From assembly GCA_017856985.1 (NCBI GenBank), contig JAFMEA010000017.1:1-44579 (forward strand): a DNA stretch of 44,579 bases, written 5' to 3'. This stretch comes from Planktomarina sp. Lineage in GTDB: Bacteria > Pseudomonadota > Alphaproteobacteria > Rhodobacterales > Rhodobacteraceae. The translations under genes and the position numbers were made by a program. The notes beneath the pieces are model-generated. The model ran no database searches, was not told where the DNA came from, and worked only from the letters and a program-made list of their open reading frames with translations. Of the stretch, positions 8,655-17,122 are shown one piece after another (the first letter of the stretch is position 1; every line of letters starts with the position of its first letter).

Positions 8655-11204
8655 TTAGACCTTTGGTTTTTTCGCAACCTTTTTTTTCGTAGTAGCTTTC
8701 TTTTTCGCTTTTGGTTTTTTCTTGGTGGGTGCCTTTTCTGCGATTAAAGCCACAGCCTGATCCATGGTTAACTTTTCGGGTTCCACATCTTTTGGAATTG
8801 TTGCGTTAATTTTGCCCCATTTTACATATGGGCCATACTTACCAGACATCACATTAACTGGCCCACCCTCGCTAGGGTGTTCTCCAAGTTCGACTAATGG
8901 TGTCGCCGCAGCTCCCCGCCCACCACGGGCGGCTTTCTTGGCTAACTCTTCTACCGCTCGGTTCATCCCGATCGTCCAGACTTCATTAATGTCACCAATA
9001 TTTGCGTACATCGTACCGTGCTTCACGTAAGGACCAAACCGGCCAATAGAGGATTCTATTAACACACCATCTTCTGGGTGAGGTCCAATTTCGCGCGGTA
9101 ACGACAAAAGTTGAACAGCCTTCTCAAAGTCTAATTCGTCTATGGCCCAGGTCTTTGGAATAGACATGCGCTGTGGCTTTGGGTTTTCTTCAGTCAAATT
9201 ACCACGTTGGACATAGGGTCCGTATCTGCCGTCACGTAGGCTAATTGGATCTTCACCATCGTGGCCTAGAAGCTTACCGTCTGGGCCGATTGCACTGCTC
9301 TCAGTGCCTGGAGGACCAAAAGGCCGAGTGAAGCGACACTCTGGATAATTGGAGCAACCAATGAATGCACCGCCTGAACGTGCAGTACGCATTGATAAAC
9401 GACCATTGCCGCAATTTTTGCACTGTCGTGGATCAATTCCAGCCTCCTCAACTGGAAAGAGGTGCGGCTCTAAGGCCTCATTTATTTTTTCTAAAACTTC
9501 AGTGATAGACTGATCCATCGCCTCGTCTATTGAAACTTTGAAATCTTTCCAAAAGCGGCTCAGTACGTTGCGATACTTTCGTTCTCCTGCGGAAACGTCA
9601 TCAAGTTGGGTCTCAAGATTTGCTGTAAATTCGTATTCGACATATCGTCTAAAAAAATTTGTTAAAAATACAGTAACTAAACGCCCTTTGTCTTCTGGAA
9701 TAAGTCTATTTTTTTCTTTACGGACATAATCTCGATCTTGAATGGTTGTAACGACTGAGGCGTAGGTTGAAGGCCGACCAATGCCTAATTCTTCCATCCT
9801 CTTAACCAGACTTGCCTCAGTATATCTTGGGGGGGGTTGTGTGAAATGCTGTTCTTGAATTACTGATTTTTTAGATAAAACATCCCCTACCATAATCTGC
9901 GGTAGCCGCTTGTCGTCATCGTCAACAACGGTGTCATCTCGCCCCTCTTCGTACACGCGCATGAAGCCATCAAATAAGACAACCTGCCCATTGGCTCGTA
10001 GTCCAACTTGCCCATCATCACTCTTGATTTCAACAGTGGTACGCTCCATTCTTGCGGCCTCCATCTGGCTTGCGATGGTGCGTTTCCATATTAAATCATA
10101 TAATTTTTTCTGATCAGGCTCGGAGATGTTGAGTTGATCTGGAGCTTGATCCAACTCTGTTGGGCGAATGCACTCATGTGCTTCTTGGGCGTTTTTAGCC
10201 TTATTTTTGTACATTCTTGGTGATTTTGGTACATATTGCTTGCCATAGCGATTAGCAATTACATCGCGAGCCGCATGTACTGCTTCTGGGGCCATATCTA
10301 TGCCATCCGTCCGCATGTACGTAATGAATCCTGCTTCATAAAGACGTTGAGCCGTCGACATTGTCTGCCGCGCCCCCATGCCGAACTTACGACTAGCCTC
10401 TTGTTGTAGTGTTGACGTCATGAATGGGGCGGATGGGTTCCTGCTGGCGGGCTTTGCTTCAACTGTGGCTACCTGTAGGTCGCGGCTCGTTACCGCCTGA
10501 ACTGCTATCTCCGCTTCAGTTGAGTTCGATATATCAAATTTATCTAATTGCTTTCCGCCCATTGTAGTCAGTCGCGCGTCAAAAACCTGTCCGCGAGGGG
10601 TGCCTAAAGATGCAGCAACGCTCCAATATTCGCGTGCGTTAAAAACTTCAATCTCCATCTCACGTTCTACAATTAACCTAAGAGTTACAGATTGCACCCG
10701 CCCGGCCGATTTTGCACCGGGCAAGCGTCGCCAAAGCACAGGGGACAGTTTGAACCCTACCAAGTAGTCCAAGGCGCGGCGCGCGAGATAAGCCTCTACC
10801 AGCTCCATATCCACCTGCCTTGGCGACTTCATGGCTTCAGTCACAGCCGTTTTTGTTATAGCATTAAATACTACTCTGCTGACTGGCGTGTCTTTTTTGA
10901 TTGCGCGACGTTTGGTTAGTGTTTCCTGCAAGTGCCAACTGATCGCTTCGCCTTCGCGATCTGGGTCGGTGGCGAGGATTAACTCATTGTCATCTTTTAG
11001 GGCATCGGCGATTGCCTTGACGTGCTTCTTACTGGCGGCACCGACTTCCCAAAGCATATCAAATTCATTGTCAGGGTCGACTGACCCATCCTTTGGAGGT
11101 AAGTCTCGTACGTGACCATACGAAGCTAAAACAGTAAAGCCTGGTCCCAGATATTTGTTTATTGTCTTAGCTTTAGCAGGAGATTCAACAACAACAACAG
11201 CCAT
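8655..11204 (-). CDS. topA: DNA topoisomerase I
   Basis: Type IA topoisomerase of 849 residues that relaxes negatively supercoiled DNA. The Toprim domain holds E7 and D80-P-D82-R-E84. The active-site tyrosine is Y296 in AGFITYMRTD. A single four-cysteine zinc ribbon follows (C595, C598, C617, C623). After it come three GxxGPYV repeats (near 659, 721 and 788) and a tail from about 827 made mostly of Lys, Ala and Thr, which probably adds nonspecific DNA contact. This C-terminal layout is the usual alphaproteobacterial one. The gene is preceded on its strand by tldD, 165 bases away. That spacer is AT-rich, with a poly-T tract near 11281-11299, and I could not find a clear terminator in it. Confidence 0.98.
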   Translation of the reverse strand: MAVVVVESPAKAKTINKYLGPGFTVLASYGHVRDLPPKDGSVDPDNEFDMLWEVGAASKKHVKAIADALKDDNELILATDPDREGEAISWHLQETLTKRRAIKKDTPVSRVVFNAITKTAVTEAMKSPRQVDMELVEAYLARRALDYLVGFKLSPVLWRRLPGAKSAGRVQSVTLRLIVEREMEIEVFNAREYWSVAASLGTPRGQVFDARLTTMGGKQLDKFDISNSTEAEIAVQAVTSRDLQVATVEAKPASRNPSAPFMTSTLQQEASRKFGMGARQTMSTAQRLYEAGFITYMRTDGIDMAPEAVHAARDVIANRYGKQYVPKSPRMYKNKAKNAQEAHECIRPTELDQAPDQLNISEPDQKKLYDLIWKRTIASQMEAARMERTTVEIKSDDGQVGLRANGQVVLFDGFMRVYEEGRDDTVVDDDDKRLPQIMVGDVLSKKSVIQEQHFTQPPPRYTEASLVKRMEELGIGRPSTYASVVTTIQDRDYVRKEKNRLIPEDKGRLVTVFLTNFFRRYVEYEFTANLETQLDDVSAGERKYRNVLSRFWKDFKVSIDEAMDQSITEVLEKINEALEPHLFPVEEAGIDPRQCKNCGNGRLSMRTARSGGAFIGCSNYPECRFTRPFGPPGTESSAIGPDGKLLGHDGEDPISLRDGRYGPYVQRGNLTEENPKPQRMSIPKTWAIDELDFEKAVQLLSLPREIGPHPEDGVLIESSIGRFGPYVKHGTMYANIGDINEVWTIGMNRAVEELAKKAARGGRGAAATPLVELGEHPSEGGPVNVMSGKYGPYVKWGKINATIPKDVEPEKLTMDQAVALIAEKAPTKKKPKAKKKATTKKKVAKKPKV

Positions 11205-11369
11205 AGGGTACCCTGCCGATCAAAGGAAAATTCTTGGCTAAAAGGGAGGTGTGGTTCCGATTTGTCAATGGCAGGTAAGAATTTTTTTTTTAGTTTTTTT
11301 GAAATTTTATATTAAAAGTGGCAGTCCCGCGCTGTAATATTTTTTCAAACTAACTTTTCTGATTTTGTT

Positions 11370-12791
11370 CTAAGTGGCCGAACCTCCAACTGTCAGACCT
11401 CCAATCAGAAGCGACGGCTGCCCGACACCAACAGGTACCCACTGCCCTTGCTTACCACAGTTCCCAACTCCATCATCGAGGCGCATATCGTTTCCAATCG
11501 CACGGATTTTTTTCAGTGCAGTAGCGCCATCACCAATTAAAGTGGCTCCTTTTACTGGGGCCCCTACCTTCCCATTTTCTACCAGATATGCCTCTGTACA
11601 TGAGAATACGAACTTACCATTTGTGATGTCCACCTGTCCGCCACCAAAGCCTACCGCATAAATGCCTTTTTTAATATCTGCCACCATATCTCCTGGCGCC
11701 ACGGTGCCACCTAACATGTACGTATTGGTCATACGTGGCATGGGTGCATGGGCATAGCTCTGCCTCCGCCCGTTGCCAGTGGGTGGTACGCCCATTAGTC
11801 GGGCATTTTGACGGTCTTGCATAAAGCCGATTAATATACCGTCCTCAATTAGTGTATTCCTTGCGCTGGTAGTCCCTTCGTCATCGACGGAGATGGATCC
11901 GCGTCTATCTGGAATTGTTCCATCATCTAGGACTGTAACGCCTGGAGATGCGATGCGCTGACCCAGCAGACCGGCAAAGGCAGAGGTGCCTTTGCGATTG
12001 AAGTCGCCTTCGAGCCCGTGGCCCACGGCTTCATGAAGTAAAATTCCTGGCCAGCCGGCGCCGAGGGCAATATCCATAACTCCCGCAGGGGCTGGGACAG
12101 CTGATAGGTTAAGGACTGCAATACGCAACGCCTCTCGTATTAATGGTTGCCAGTGTTTAGGCTCGAGCATGCCTGACATTGCATATCGCCCGCCGCCGCC
12201 CACACTACCTGTTTGGCGTTGGCCATCTTGCTCCACAATAATCGAAATATTCATTCGCACCATGGGCCGGCTATCACTCACATCTGCGCTATCGACCCTT
12301 AAAATAACTATTTCCTGATGTGATGCTGCAATAGTAGCTGAGGCTTGCACAACCCGAGGATCTAAACCTCGGGCATAGGCATCCATTTCTTTTAGTAGGT
12401 CTATTTTTGCTGGAAACGGGGCATCATTTAAAGGATTATGATCACTATAGAGTTTTCGGTTTGTGCCTGACGGTGCGGTTGCAAATGAGCGAGTGGGCTC
12501 TTGCACGGCTAGGCGGACTGTGCCCATAGCTCGAAGCATCGCCTTTTCCGAGATTTCAGTAGAATGGGAATACCCAACCATCTCGCCTTGAACTGCCCGG
12601 AGGCCGAAGCCTTCAGAGGCGTCAAAGCTTGAAGTCCTTAATCGCCCATCGTCAAAGGAAATCACTTCAGACCGCCTGCGTTCTAGAAATAATTCTCCAT
12701 CGTCCGCGCCAGCAAGTGATTTTTTTAAAATTTTAAGTGCTGAGTTACGATCAATATGTGTTTCAAATGGAGAGAAGGGAGAATCTGTCAT
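11370..12791 (-). CDS. tldD: Metalloprotease TldD
   Basis: TldD is the zinc-protease partner of the TldD/TldE (PmbA) complex, which degrades unfolded peptides, processes some modified peptides and takes part in CcdA turnover. The protein has 473 residues. The metal-binding motif HEAVGH is at residues 253-258 (H253, E254, H258), followed by GLEGDFNRKGTS. The C-terminal part contains FSCTEAYLVENG, also typical. The partner gene pmbA/tldE is not in the window. It is divergent from ctaC across 186 bases that carry inverted-repeat sites (see regulatory entries). tldD facing a cox operon is a gene order I associate with Rhodobacterales. Confidence 0.96.
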   Translation of the reverse strand: MTDSPFSPFETHIDRNSALKILKKSLAGADDGELFLERRRSEVISFDDGRLRTSSFDASEGFGLRAVQGEMVGYSHSTEISEKAMLRAMGTVRLAVQEPTRSFATAPSGTNRKLYSDHNPLNDAPFPAKIDLLKEMDAYARGLDPRVVQASATIAASHQEIVILRVDSADVSDSRPMVRMNISIIVEQDGQRQTGSVGGGGRYAMSGMLEPKHWQPLIREALRIAVLNLSAVPAPAGVMDIALGAGWPGILLHEAVGHGLEGDFNRKGTSAFAGLLGQRIASPGVTVLDDGTIPDRRGSISVDDEGTTSARNTLIEDGILIGFMQDRQNARLMGVPPTGNGRRQSYAHAPMPRMTNTYMLGGTVAPGDMVADIKKGIYAVGFGGGQVDITNGKFVFSCTEAYLVENGKVGAPVKGATLIGDGATALKKIRAIGNDMRLDDGVGNCGKQGQWVPVGVGQPSLLIGGLTVGGSAT

Positions 12792-12844
12792 GTAATTCCT
12801 AGTGATGTTGTTAGCGAAAATGCTATTTTCCTATGATTTTTAGC

Positions 12845-12956
12845 TTTGGCGTCCCTTTGACGCGGGTCAAGTGATTGCCTGCAGGTGCATCATATGGTTG
12901 TTGGGCCTTAAATTACAATCATCCAAGGTGCGTCAAAAAATTTATCACGCGCCAAA
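12845..12956. promoter_or_regulatory. Cluster of four TTTGRCGY motifs in the tldD/ctaC divergent spacer
   Basis: Four copies of an 8-base motif lie in this spacer. Two are on the plus strand, TTTGGCGT at 12845-12852 and TTTGACGC at 12856-12863, 11 bases apart. Two are on the minus strand, TTTGACGC at 12930-12937 and TTTGGCGC at 12949-12956, 19 bases apart. The outer copies also extend to a near-perfect 12-base inverted repeat: CCCTTTGACGCG at 12853-12864 against CGCGCCAAAGGG at 12948-12959, one mismatch. The arrangement suggests binding of a dimeric or looping regulator, but no protein can be named from the sequence. Confidence 0.4.
12857..12870. promoter_or_regulatory. Putative CRP/FNR-family box upstream of ctaC
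   Basis: TTGAC-GCGG-GTCAA forms perfect 5-base inverted half-sites with a 4-base centre, the layout of FNR/FnrL/Dnr sites (consensus TTGAT-N4-ATCAA). It lies 108 bases before the ctaC start and 66 bases before the tldD start, where it could act on either promoter. Oxygen-responsive control of a terminal oxidase operon by such regulators is known in alphaproteobacteria. The assignment here is inference from the pattern and position. Confidence 0.5.
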
Positions 12957-12977
12957 GGGCAGGATATAGGTTTTAAT

Positions 12978-13826
12978 ATGCGAATTCTCATGTATCTTTT
13001 TAGTTTGGTAATGGTCAGCCTAGGTAATGCTGTGATGGCTCAAGAAAACTTCCAAGGTTTGGAAACTATAGGAAAGCCAAAGCCTAAAGGGATTGGTTTC
13101 CAATTCCCAGCGACTGAACTTATGCGAGATGTTGTTTGGCTTGATAATTTTTTGTTGATAATTATCACATTGATTTCTGTATTTGTAACTTTACTTATTG
13201 CATATGCTGCTTACAAGTTTCACGCCAGTAGAAACAAGAACCCCGGGACATTCACTCATAATTCTGTAGTTGAGGTCATGTGGACCATCATCCCAGTGAT
13301 AATATTATTGTTTATTGGTGTTTTTTCGTTGCCAATCTTGTTCAAACAACAAGAGATCCCAGAAGCAGATATTACTATCAAAGTTACTGGTTATCAGTGG
13401 TATTGGGGCTATGAGTACGTCGACCACAACTTTGGCTTTGAAAGCATACTTCTTCAGAGAGATGAATTAGAAGAATATGGATATGCGCCAGATGAATATT
13501 TACTTGCAACCGACGCGGCTGTTGTTGTGCCTGTTGGAGCAACCATTGTAATGCAGTTAACTGGCGCTGACGTTATTCACTCTTGGACTATTCCAGCTTT
13601 TGGCGTTAAGCAGGACGCCGTTCCCGGTCGCTTAGCGCAGCTTTGGTTCGCGGCTGAGAGAGAGGGAATATATTTTGGCCAGTGCTCTGAACTTTGTGGT
13701 CAGGCTCACGCATACATGCCGATTACCGTAAAAGTTGTGAGTCAGGAGCAGTACGATGCATGGCTGGAAGGTGCGATTGAAGAATATGCTGGAACTCCAC
13801 CACCGATTTTAATAGCGGCAAAATAA
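12978..13826 (+). CDS. ctaC: Cytochrome c oxidase subunit II
   Basis: Subunit II of aa3-type cytochrome c oxidase accepts electrons from cytochrome c at a dinuclear CuA centre facing the periplasm. The 282-residue protein starts with a signal-like hydrophobic stretch (residues 1-21, ending VMAQ). It has two membrane helices at about 57-78 and 100-120 and the conserved YQWYWGYEY aromatic patch near 139-147. The CuA ligands are all present: H201 in DVIHSW, then C236, E238, C240, H244 and M247 in QCSELCGQAHAYM. It heads a run of closely spaced plus-strand genes for oxidase assembly. Subunit I (ctaD) is not in the window, as is common in Rhodobacterales. Confidence 0.98.
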   Translation: MRILMYLFSLVMVSLGNAVMAQENFQGLETIGKPKPKGIGFQFPATELMRDVVWLDNFLLIIITLISVFVTLLIAYAAYKFHASRNKNPGTFTHNSVVEVMWTIIPVIILLFIGVFSLPILFKQQEIPEADITIKVTGYQWYWGYEYVDHNFGFESILLQRDELEEYGYAPDEYLLATDAAVVVPVGATIVMQLTGADVIHSWTIPAFGVKQDAVPGRLAQLWFAAEREGIYFGQCSELCGQAHAYMPITVKVVSQEQYDAWLEGAIEEYAGTPPPILIAAK

Positions 13827-13848
13827 GTATTACTTGAGAGCAAGGTAC

Positions 13849-14781
13849 ATGGCTTACGTGACAGACCATAGTAAAGATTATGATCCAGTTTTTGGCGATT
13901 ATATCGCCTTGCTGAAGCCTCGCGTGATGTCATTAGTGGTGTTTACAGCGTTCGTAGGACTTATGGCTGCGCCTGGTACACTGCATCCTATTGAGATTTT
14001 CTGCGCCGTTTTGTTTATTGCTTTGGGCGCTGGTGCTTCTGGATCGTTAAACATGTGGTGGGACTCTGATATTGATGCGATTATGCATCGGACCAAAACG
14101 CGGCCCATTCCATCGGGGCGCACCAGTCGCGATGCTGCCTTGGGTTTGGGTGTGGCACTATCTGGCCTGTCTATTTTGATGCTGGGACTTGCCTCCAATT
14201 GGCATGCCGCGGGTTGGCTAGCTTTTACAATTTTCTTTTATGCGGTCGTTTACACAATTTGGTTAAAAAGAATGACGCCGCAAAATATAGTTATTGGGGG
14301 CGCTGCTGGTGCTTTTCCACCTCTGATTGGGTGGGTCGCTGCTACCGGTGTTGTATCCATTGAGGCAGTTCTAATGTTTGCTTTGATTTTTATGTGGACC
14401 CCACCGCACTTCTGGACTTTGGCTTTGTTTATGCGTTCTGATTATGATGATGCAAAACTACCAATGCTAACAGTAACCCATGGACGGAAAAGTACGCGGC
14501 GGCACATCATGGTTTACGCTGTACTACAATCCACACTCGCGGTTGTTCTCGCTTTTACTTCAATTGGTGGTTTAATTTATCTCACAATTGCTTTGATATG
14601 CAACTCAATTGTGTTGAGGAATGCTTTCTTAATTTGGCTGCGTAATGAAGCTGAGGCGGAATTAGATGACTTTAAATATGAACGCGCTTTCTTTAAATTT
14701 TCAATTTTATATCTTTTTTTACATTTTCTCGCCATACTGGCTGAGGCCTTACTTTCGCCATATGGCCTTGGGGGCTGGTGA
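13849..14781 (+). CDS. ctaB: Protohaem IX farnesyltransferase (haem O synthase)
   Basis: Transfers a farnesyl group to haem B to give haem O, the precursor of the haem A used by the oxidase. The polytopic UbiA-family protein carries the prenyl-diphosphate motif N68-x3-D72-x3-D76 followed by HRTKTRPIPSG, and a second loop containing YTIWLKRMTPQN. About eight to nine membrane segments are apparent. A longer frame opens at a TTG (13834), but that codon has no ribosome-binding site. The ATG at 13849 has AAGG at 13842-13845, so I use it (310 residues). The stop overlaps the next ATG as TGATG, implying coupled translation. Confidence 0.97.
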   Translation: MAYVTDHSKDYDPVFGDYIALLKPRVMSLVVFTAFVGLMAAPGTLHPIEIFCAVLFIALGAGASGSLNMWWDSDIDAIMHRTKTRPIPSGRTSRDAALGLGVALSGLSILMLGLASNWHAAGWLAFTIFFYAVVYTIWLKRMTPQNIVIGGAAGAFPPLIGWVAATGVVSIEAVLMFALIFMWTPPHFWTLALFMRSDYDDAKLPMLTVTHGRKSTRRHIMVYAVLQSTLAVVLAFTSIGGLIYLTIALICNSIVLRNAFLIWLRNEAEAELDDFKYERAFFKFSILYLFLHFLAILAEALLSPYGLGGW

Positions 14782-14969
14782 TGGCTATTCGGGTTGAGCG
14801 AGAAATTCATAGACGGCGGCGGAGCCAAAACTTTGGTGTTGCTATTTGCCTGGTCTTATTCATCATTTTGATGATGGCACTGAGCTTTGTTAAGCTCACT
14901 AATTCAGGCCCAGTTGAGGGCTATGATCACGCGCCGCGGCCATCGTTGGAAGAGAAAGCTTTGGAATGA
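14781..14969 (+). CDS. Small CoxF-like single-pass membrane protein of the cox operon
   Basis: A 62-residue protein with a basic, arginine-rich N-terminus (HRRRRSQN), one hydrophobic helix at about residues 19-38 and a short polar tail. It sits exactly between ctaB and ctaG, where alphaproteobacterial operons often have a small protein labelled CoxF/CtaF or hypothetical. The positive-inside rule puts the N-terminus in the cytoplasm. It overlaps ctaB by one base (TGATG) and ctaG by four (ATGA), so its synthesis is tied to the assembly factors. A GTG at 14778 would add one residue. A role in oxidase assembly is inferred from position only. Confidence 0.8.
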   Translation: MAIRVEREIHRRRRSQNFGVAICLVLFIILMMALSFVKLTNSGPVEGYDHAPRPSLEEKALE

Positions 14970-15535
14970 AGGCAACTCATAAGACACTAACACTTACACT
15001 GTCTTTGGTATTTTTTATGGCTGGCTTGGCTTGGGCAAGTGTGCCGTTCTATGATTGGTTTTGCCGTGTTACAGGCTTTGGCGGTATAACAAGTACAGCG
15101 GACGCAGGTAGCAACACAATCTTAGAGGAAACAATCAAAATACGTTTTGATGCGTCAGTAGAAAGTAACATGGAGTGGAGTTTCATACCCGTTGCTCGGG
15201 CAATGGAACTCAAAATTGGTGAAACGGGTTTGGCATTCTATGAGGCTTATAATCCAACAGATCGTCCGATCGCAGGGTCGGCAAGCTACAATGTTACTCC
15301 CTACCAGGCGGGTGGATTTTTTACAAAAATTGATTGCTTTTGTTTTGAGGAACAAATTTTGATGCCCGGTGAACGCGTTCAAATGCCAGTGTCGTTCTAT
15401 GTTGATCCAGAAATAGTGGATGACAGTGAAGGAAAATATATTCATACCATTACCTTATCGTATACATTCTACGAGATCGATTTGCCTGAAAAGCAAGCTG
15501 CATTGCAGGTTGCGACAACTATAAACCGCAACTAA
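14966..15535 (+). CDS. ctaG: Cytochrome c oxidase assembly protein CtaG/Cox11
   Basis: Cox11-family copper chaperone that inserts copper into the CuB site of oxidase subunit I. The 189-residue protein has one N-terminal membrane anchor (about residues 8-27), leaving the rest in the periplasm. The copper-binding CFCF motif is present (C124, C126, in [10 protein letters not shown]), as is the conserved [15 protein letters not shown] segment after the helix. It overlaps the small upstream gene by four bases and is followed 17 bases later by ctaE. The target subunit I is encoded outside this window. Confidence 0.97.
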   Translation: MKATHKTLTLTLSLVFFMAGLAWASVPFYDWFCRVTGFGGITSTADAGSNTILEETIKIRFDASVESNMEWSFIPVARAMELKIGETGLAFYEAYNPTDRPIAGSASYNVTPYQAGGFFTKIDCFCFEEQILMPGERVQMPVSFYVDPEIVDDSEGKYIHTITLSYTFYEIDLPEKQAALQVATTINRN

Positions 15536-15552
15536 ATTTTACGAGGCCCGTA

Positions 15553-16356
15553 ATGGCACATGAAAAGAACCATGACTATCACATCCTACCGCCTTCAGTT
15601 AACCCATTTTTAGGTGCATTAGCGGCATTAGTGATGCTTACAGGTGCAATCCAGTGGATGCATGGAAGTGGCCCCTATATTTTCTTGGCAGGTTTTGTTG
15701 GTGTACTTTACGTAATGTATGCTTGGTGGAGTGACGTTGTGGATGAGAGCCATGTTGGCGATCACACGCCAGTCGTCCAAATTGGTCTTCGCTACGGGTT
15801 TATTTTATTTATAATGTCAGAAATCATGTTTTTCTCAGCATGGTTTTGGAGTTTTTTTAAACATCAGTTATATCCTATGTATGAGTATTTTGGGACAGAA
15901 TATTTAAAGCCAGAATATCATCATATTAATCCTTGGGAGTTGCCGCTGATCAATACGTTGCTACTACTGTTATCAGGATGTGCTGCCACTTGGGCACACC
16001 ACGCGCTTGCTCACGAAGACAATCGCAACGACCTGCGGACCGGATTAATCCTTGCCATTGTCCTAGGCGCCATTTTTACAGCATTTCAGATATATGAATA
16101 TAACGAACTGATCACTGTTGATGGGTGGACGTTCTCAGGTTCGATTACCTTTGCGAACTTCTTCATGGCCACGGGGTTCCATGGAATGCACGTGTTGATT
16201 GGGACCATTTTTCTTGCAGTTTGCTTAATCAGAGTAACCAAGGGTCACTTTACCTCTAAAAACCACGTCGGTTTTGAAGCGGCGGCGTGGTATTGGCATT
16301 TCGTAGATGTGGTTTGGTTGTTTTTATTTGCGGCAGTATATCTCTGGGCTGGTTGA
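15553..16356 (+). CDS. ctaE: Cytochrome c oxidase subunit III
   Basis: Subunit III of the aa3 oxidase, 267 residues with about seven membrane helices. Recognisable stretches include [13 protein letters not shown] with the conserved glutamate, [14 protein letters not shown], the [14 protein letters not shown] helix, and the C-terminal [14 protein letters not shown], which is near-invariant in the family. The N-terminal [13 protein letters not shown] is also typical. ATG at 15553 follows ACGAGG. The 83-base gap to surf1 has imperfect inverted repeats but no T-run, so the operon may continue. Confidence 0.98.
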   Translation: MAHEKNHDYHILPPSVNPFLGALAALVMLTGAIQWMHGSGPYIFLAGFVGVLYVMYAWWSDVVDESHVGDHTPVVQIGLRYGFILFIMSEIMFFSAWFWSFFKHQLYPMYEYFGTEYLKPEYHHINPWELPLINTLLLLLSGCAATWAHHALAHEDNRNDLRTGLILAIVLGAIFTAFQIYEYNELITVDGWTFSGSITFANFFMATGFHGMHVLIGTIFLAVCLIRVTKGHFTSKNHVGFEAAAWYWHFVDVVWLFLFAAVYLWAG

Positions 16357-16439
16357 ATTGGTTTACTGCCACGCTCAGTGCCTAGTTAAAGCATGCAGGC
16401 AGTGACTTTAATCTATCCCTTTGGAACTTGAGGTTATTT

Positions 16440-17111
16440 ATGCGTTACTGGGGGATGGTCCTTGTGGGGGTTTTGGGCGTTGCTATTTTGATGTCCCTAA
16501 CTGTTTGGCAAATAAAACGAATGGCTTGGAAAAATACAATACTGGCTGATATTGAAAATAAGGTATCTGCACCTGCTGAATTGGTTCCACTAAACCCCTC
16601 TGAGGAGTTTCACAGCTTGATGCCAGTAAAGGCGGTTGGGAATTATTTTGGTGCTACTATAAAAGTTTTGGTATCTCAAAAAATATATGGTGCAGGCTAT
16701 CGTTTGATTACAGCATTTCGATTGCATGATGGGCGCAAAATCATGGTAGACCGTGGGTTCATCTCTGTGAGGAGTAAAATATCCCCTACGCCAGACCTAA
16801 TTGGGCAGGTCGTTGGAAACTTGCATTGGCCTGATGAAATTGACAACTTTACGCCAGAGAATGACTTAAAAGCAAATATCTGGTTTGCGCGTGACGTGCC
16901 TACAATGGCAGCATACCTTGCGACAGAACCAGTATTGCTCGTTCTCAAATCTAGTAACTTCGATCAAGAGGGTGCAGAACCGCTGCCCGTCAACACAGCC
17001 AGTATTCCGAATAATCATCAGCAATACGCGGTCACATGGTTTCTCTTGTCACTTATCTGGCTTGGAATGAGTAGCTATTTCGTTTACCGATCTCAAAAGA
17101 TTAAAACGTAA
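16440..17111 (+). CDS. SURF1-family cytochrome oxidase assembly protein
   Basis: SURF1/Shy1 proteins help deliver haem A into oxidase subunit I. This 223-residue protein has the family layout: an N-terminal membrane helix (about 5-22), WQIKRMAWK immediately after it, a periplasmic domain with VDRGFIS near the middle, and a C-terminal helix starting NHHQQYAVTWF. A TTG at 16428 would add four residues; I prefer the ATG at 16440, with GAGG (16430-16433) upstream. It belongs to the cox operon and is followed 11 bases after its stop by thrC, a neighbour that is metabolically unrelated but conserved in place in Rhodobacterales as I recall it. Confidence 0.94.
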   Translation: MRYWGMVLVGVLGVAILMSLTVWQIKRMAWKNTILADIENKVSAPAELVPLNPSEEFHSLMPVKAVGNYFGATIKVLVSQKIYGAGYRLITAFRLHDGRKIMVDRGFISVRSKISPTPDLIGQVVGNLHWPDEIDNFTPENDLKANIWFARDVPTMAAYLATEPVLLVLKSSNFDQEGAEPLPVNTASIPNNHQQYAVTWFLLSLIWLGMSSYFVYRSQKIKT

Positions 17112-17122
17112 GGCCTATTTAA

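Noticed and set aside
12978-16356. Loss of cytochrome oxidase subunit I (ctaD) as an unusual deletion
   Set aside because: ctaD is commonly encoded away from ctaC-ctaE in Rhodobacterales, so its absence from this run is expected.
16365-16403. Inverted repeat ACTGCC...GGCAGT between ctaE and surf1 as a terminator
   Set aside because: The 6-base arms are far apart (27 bases) and no T-run follows.
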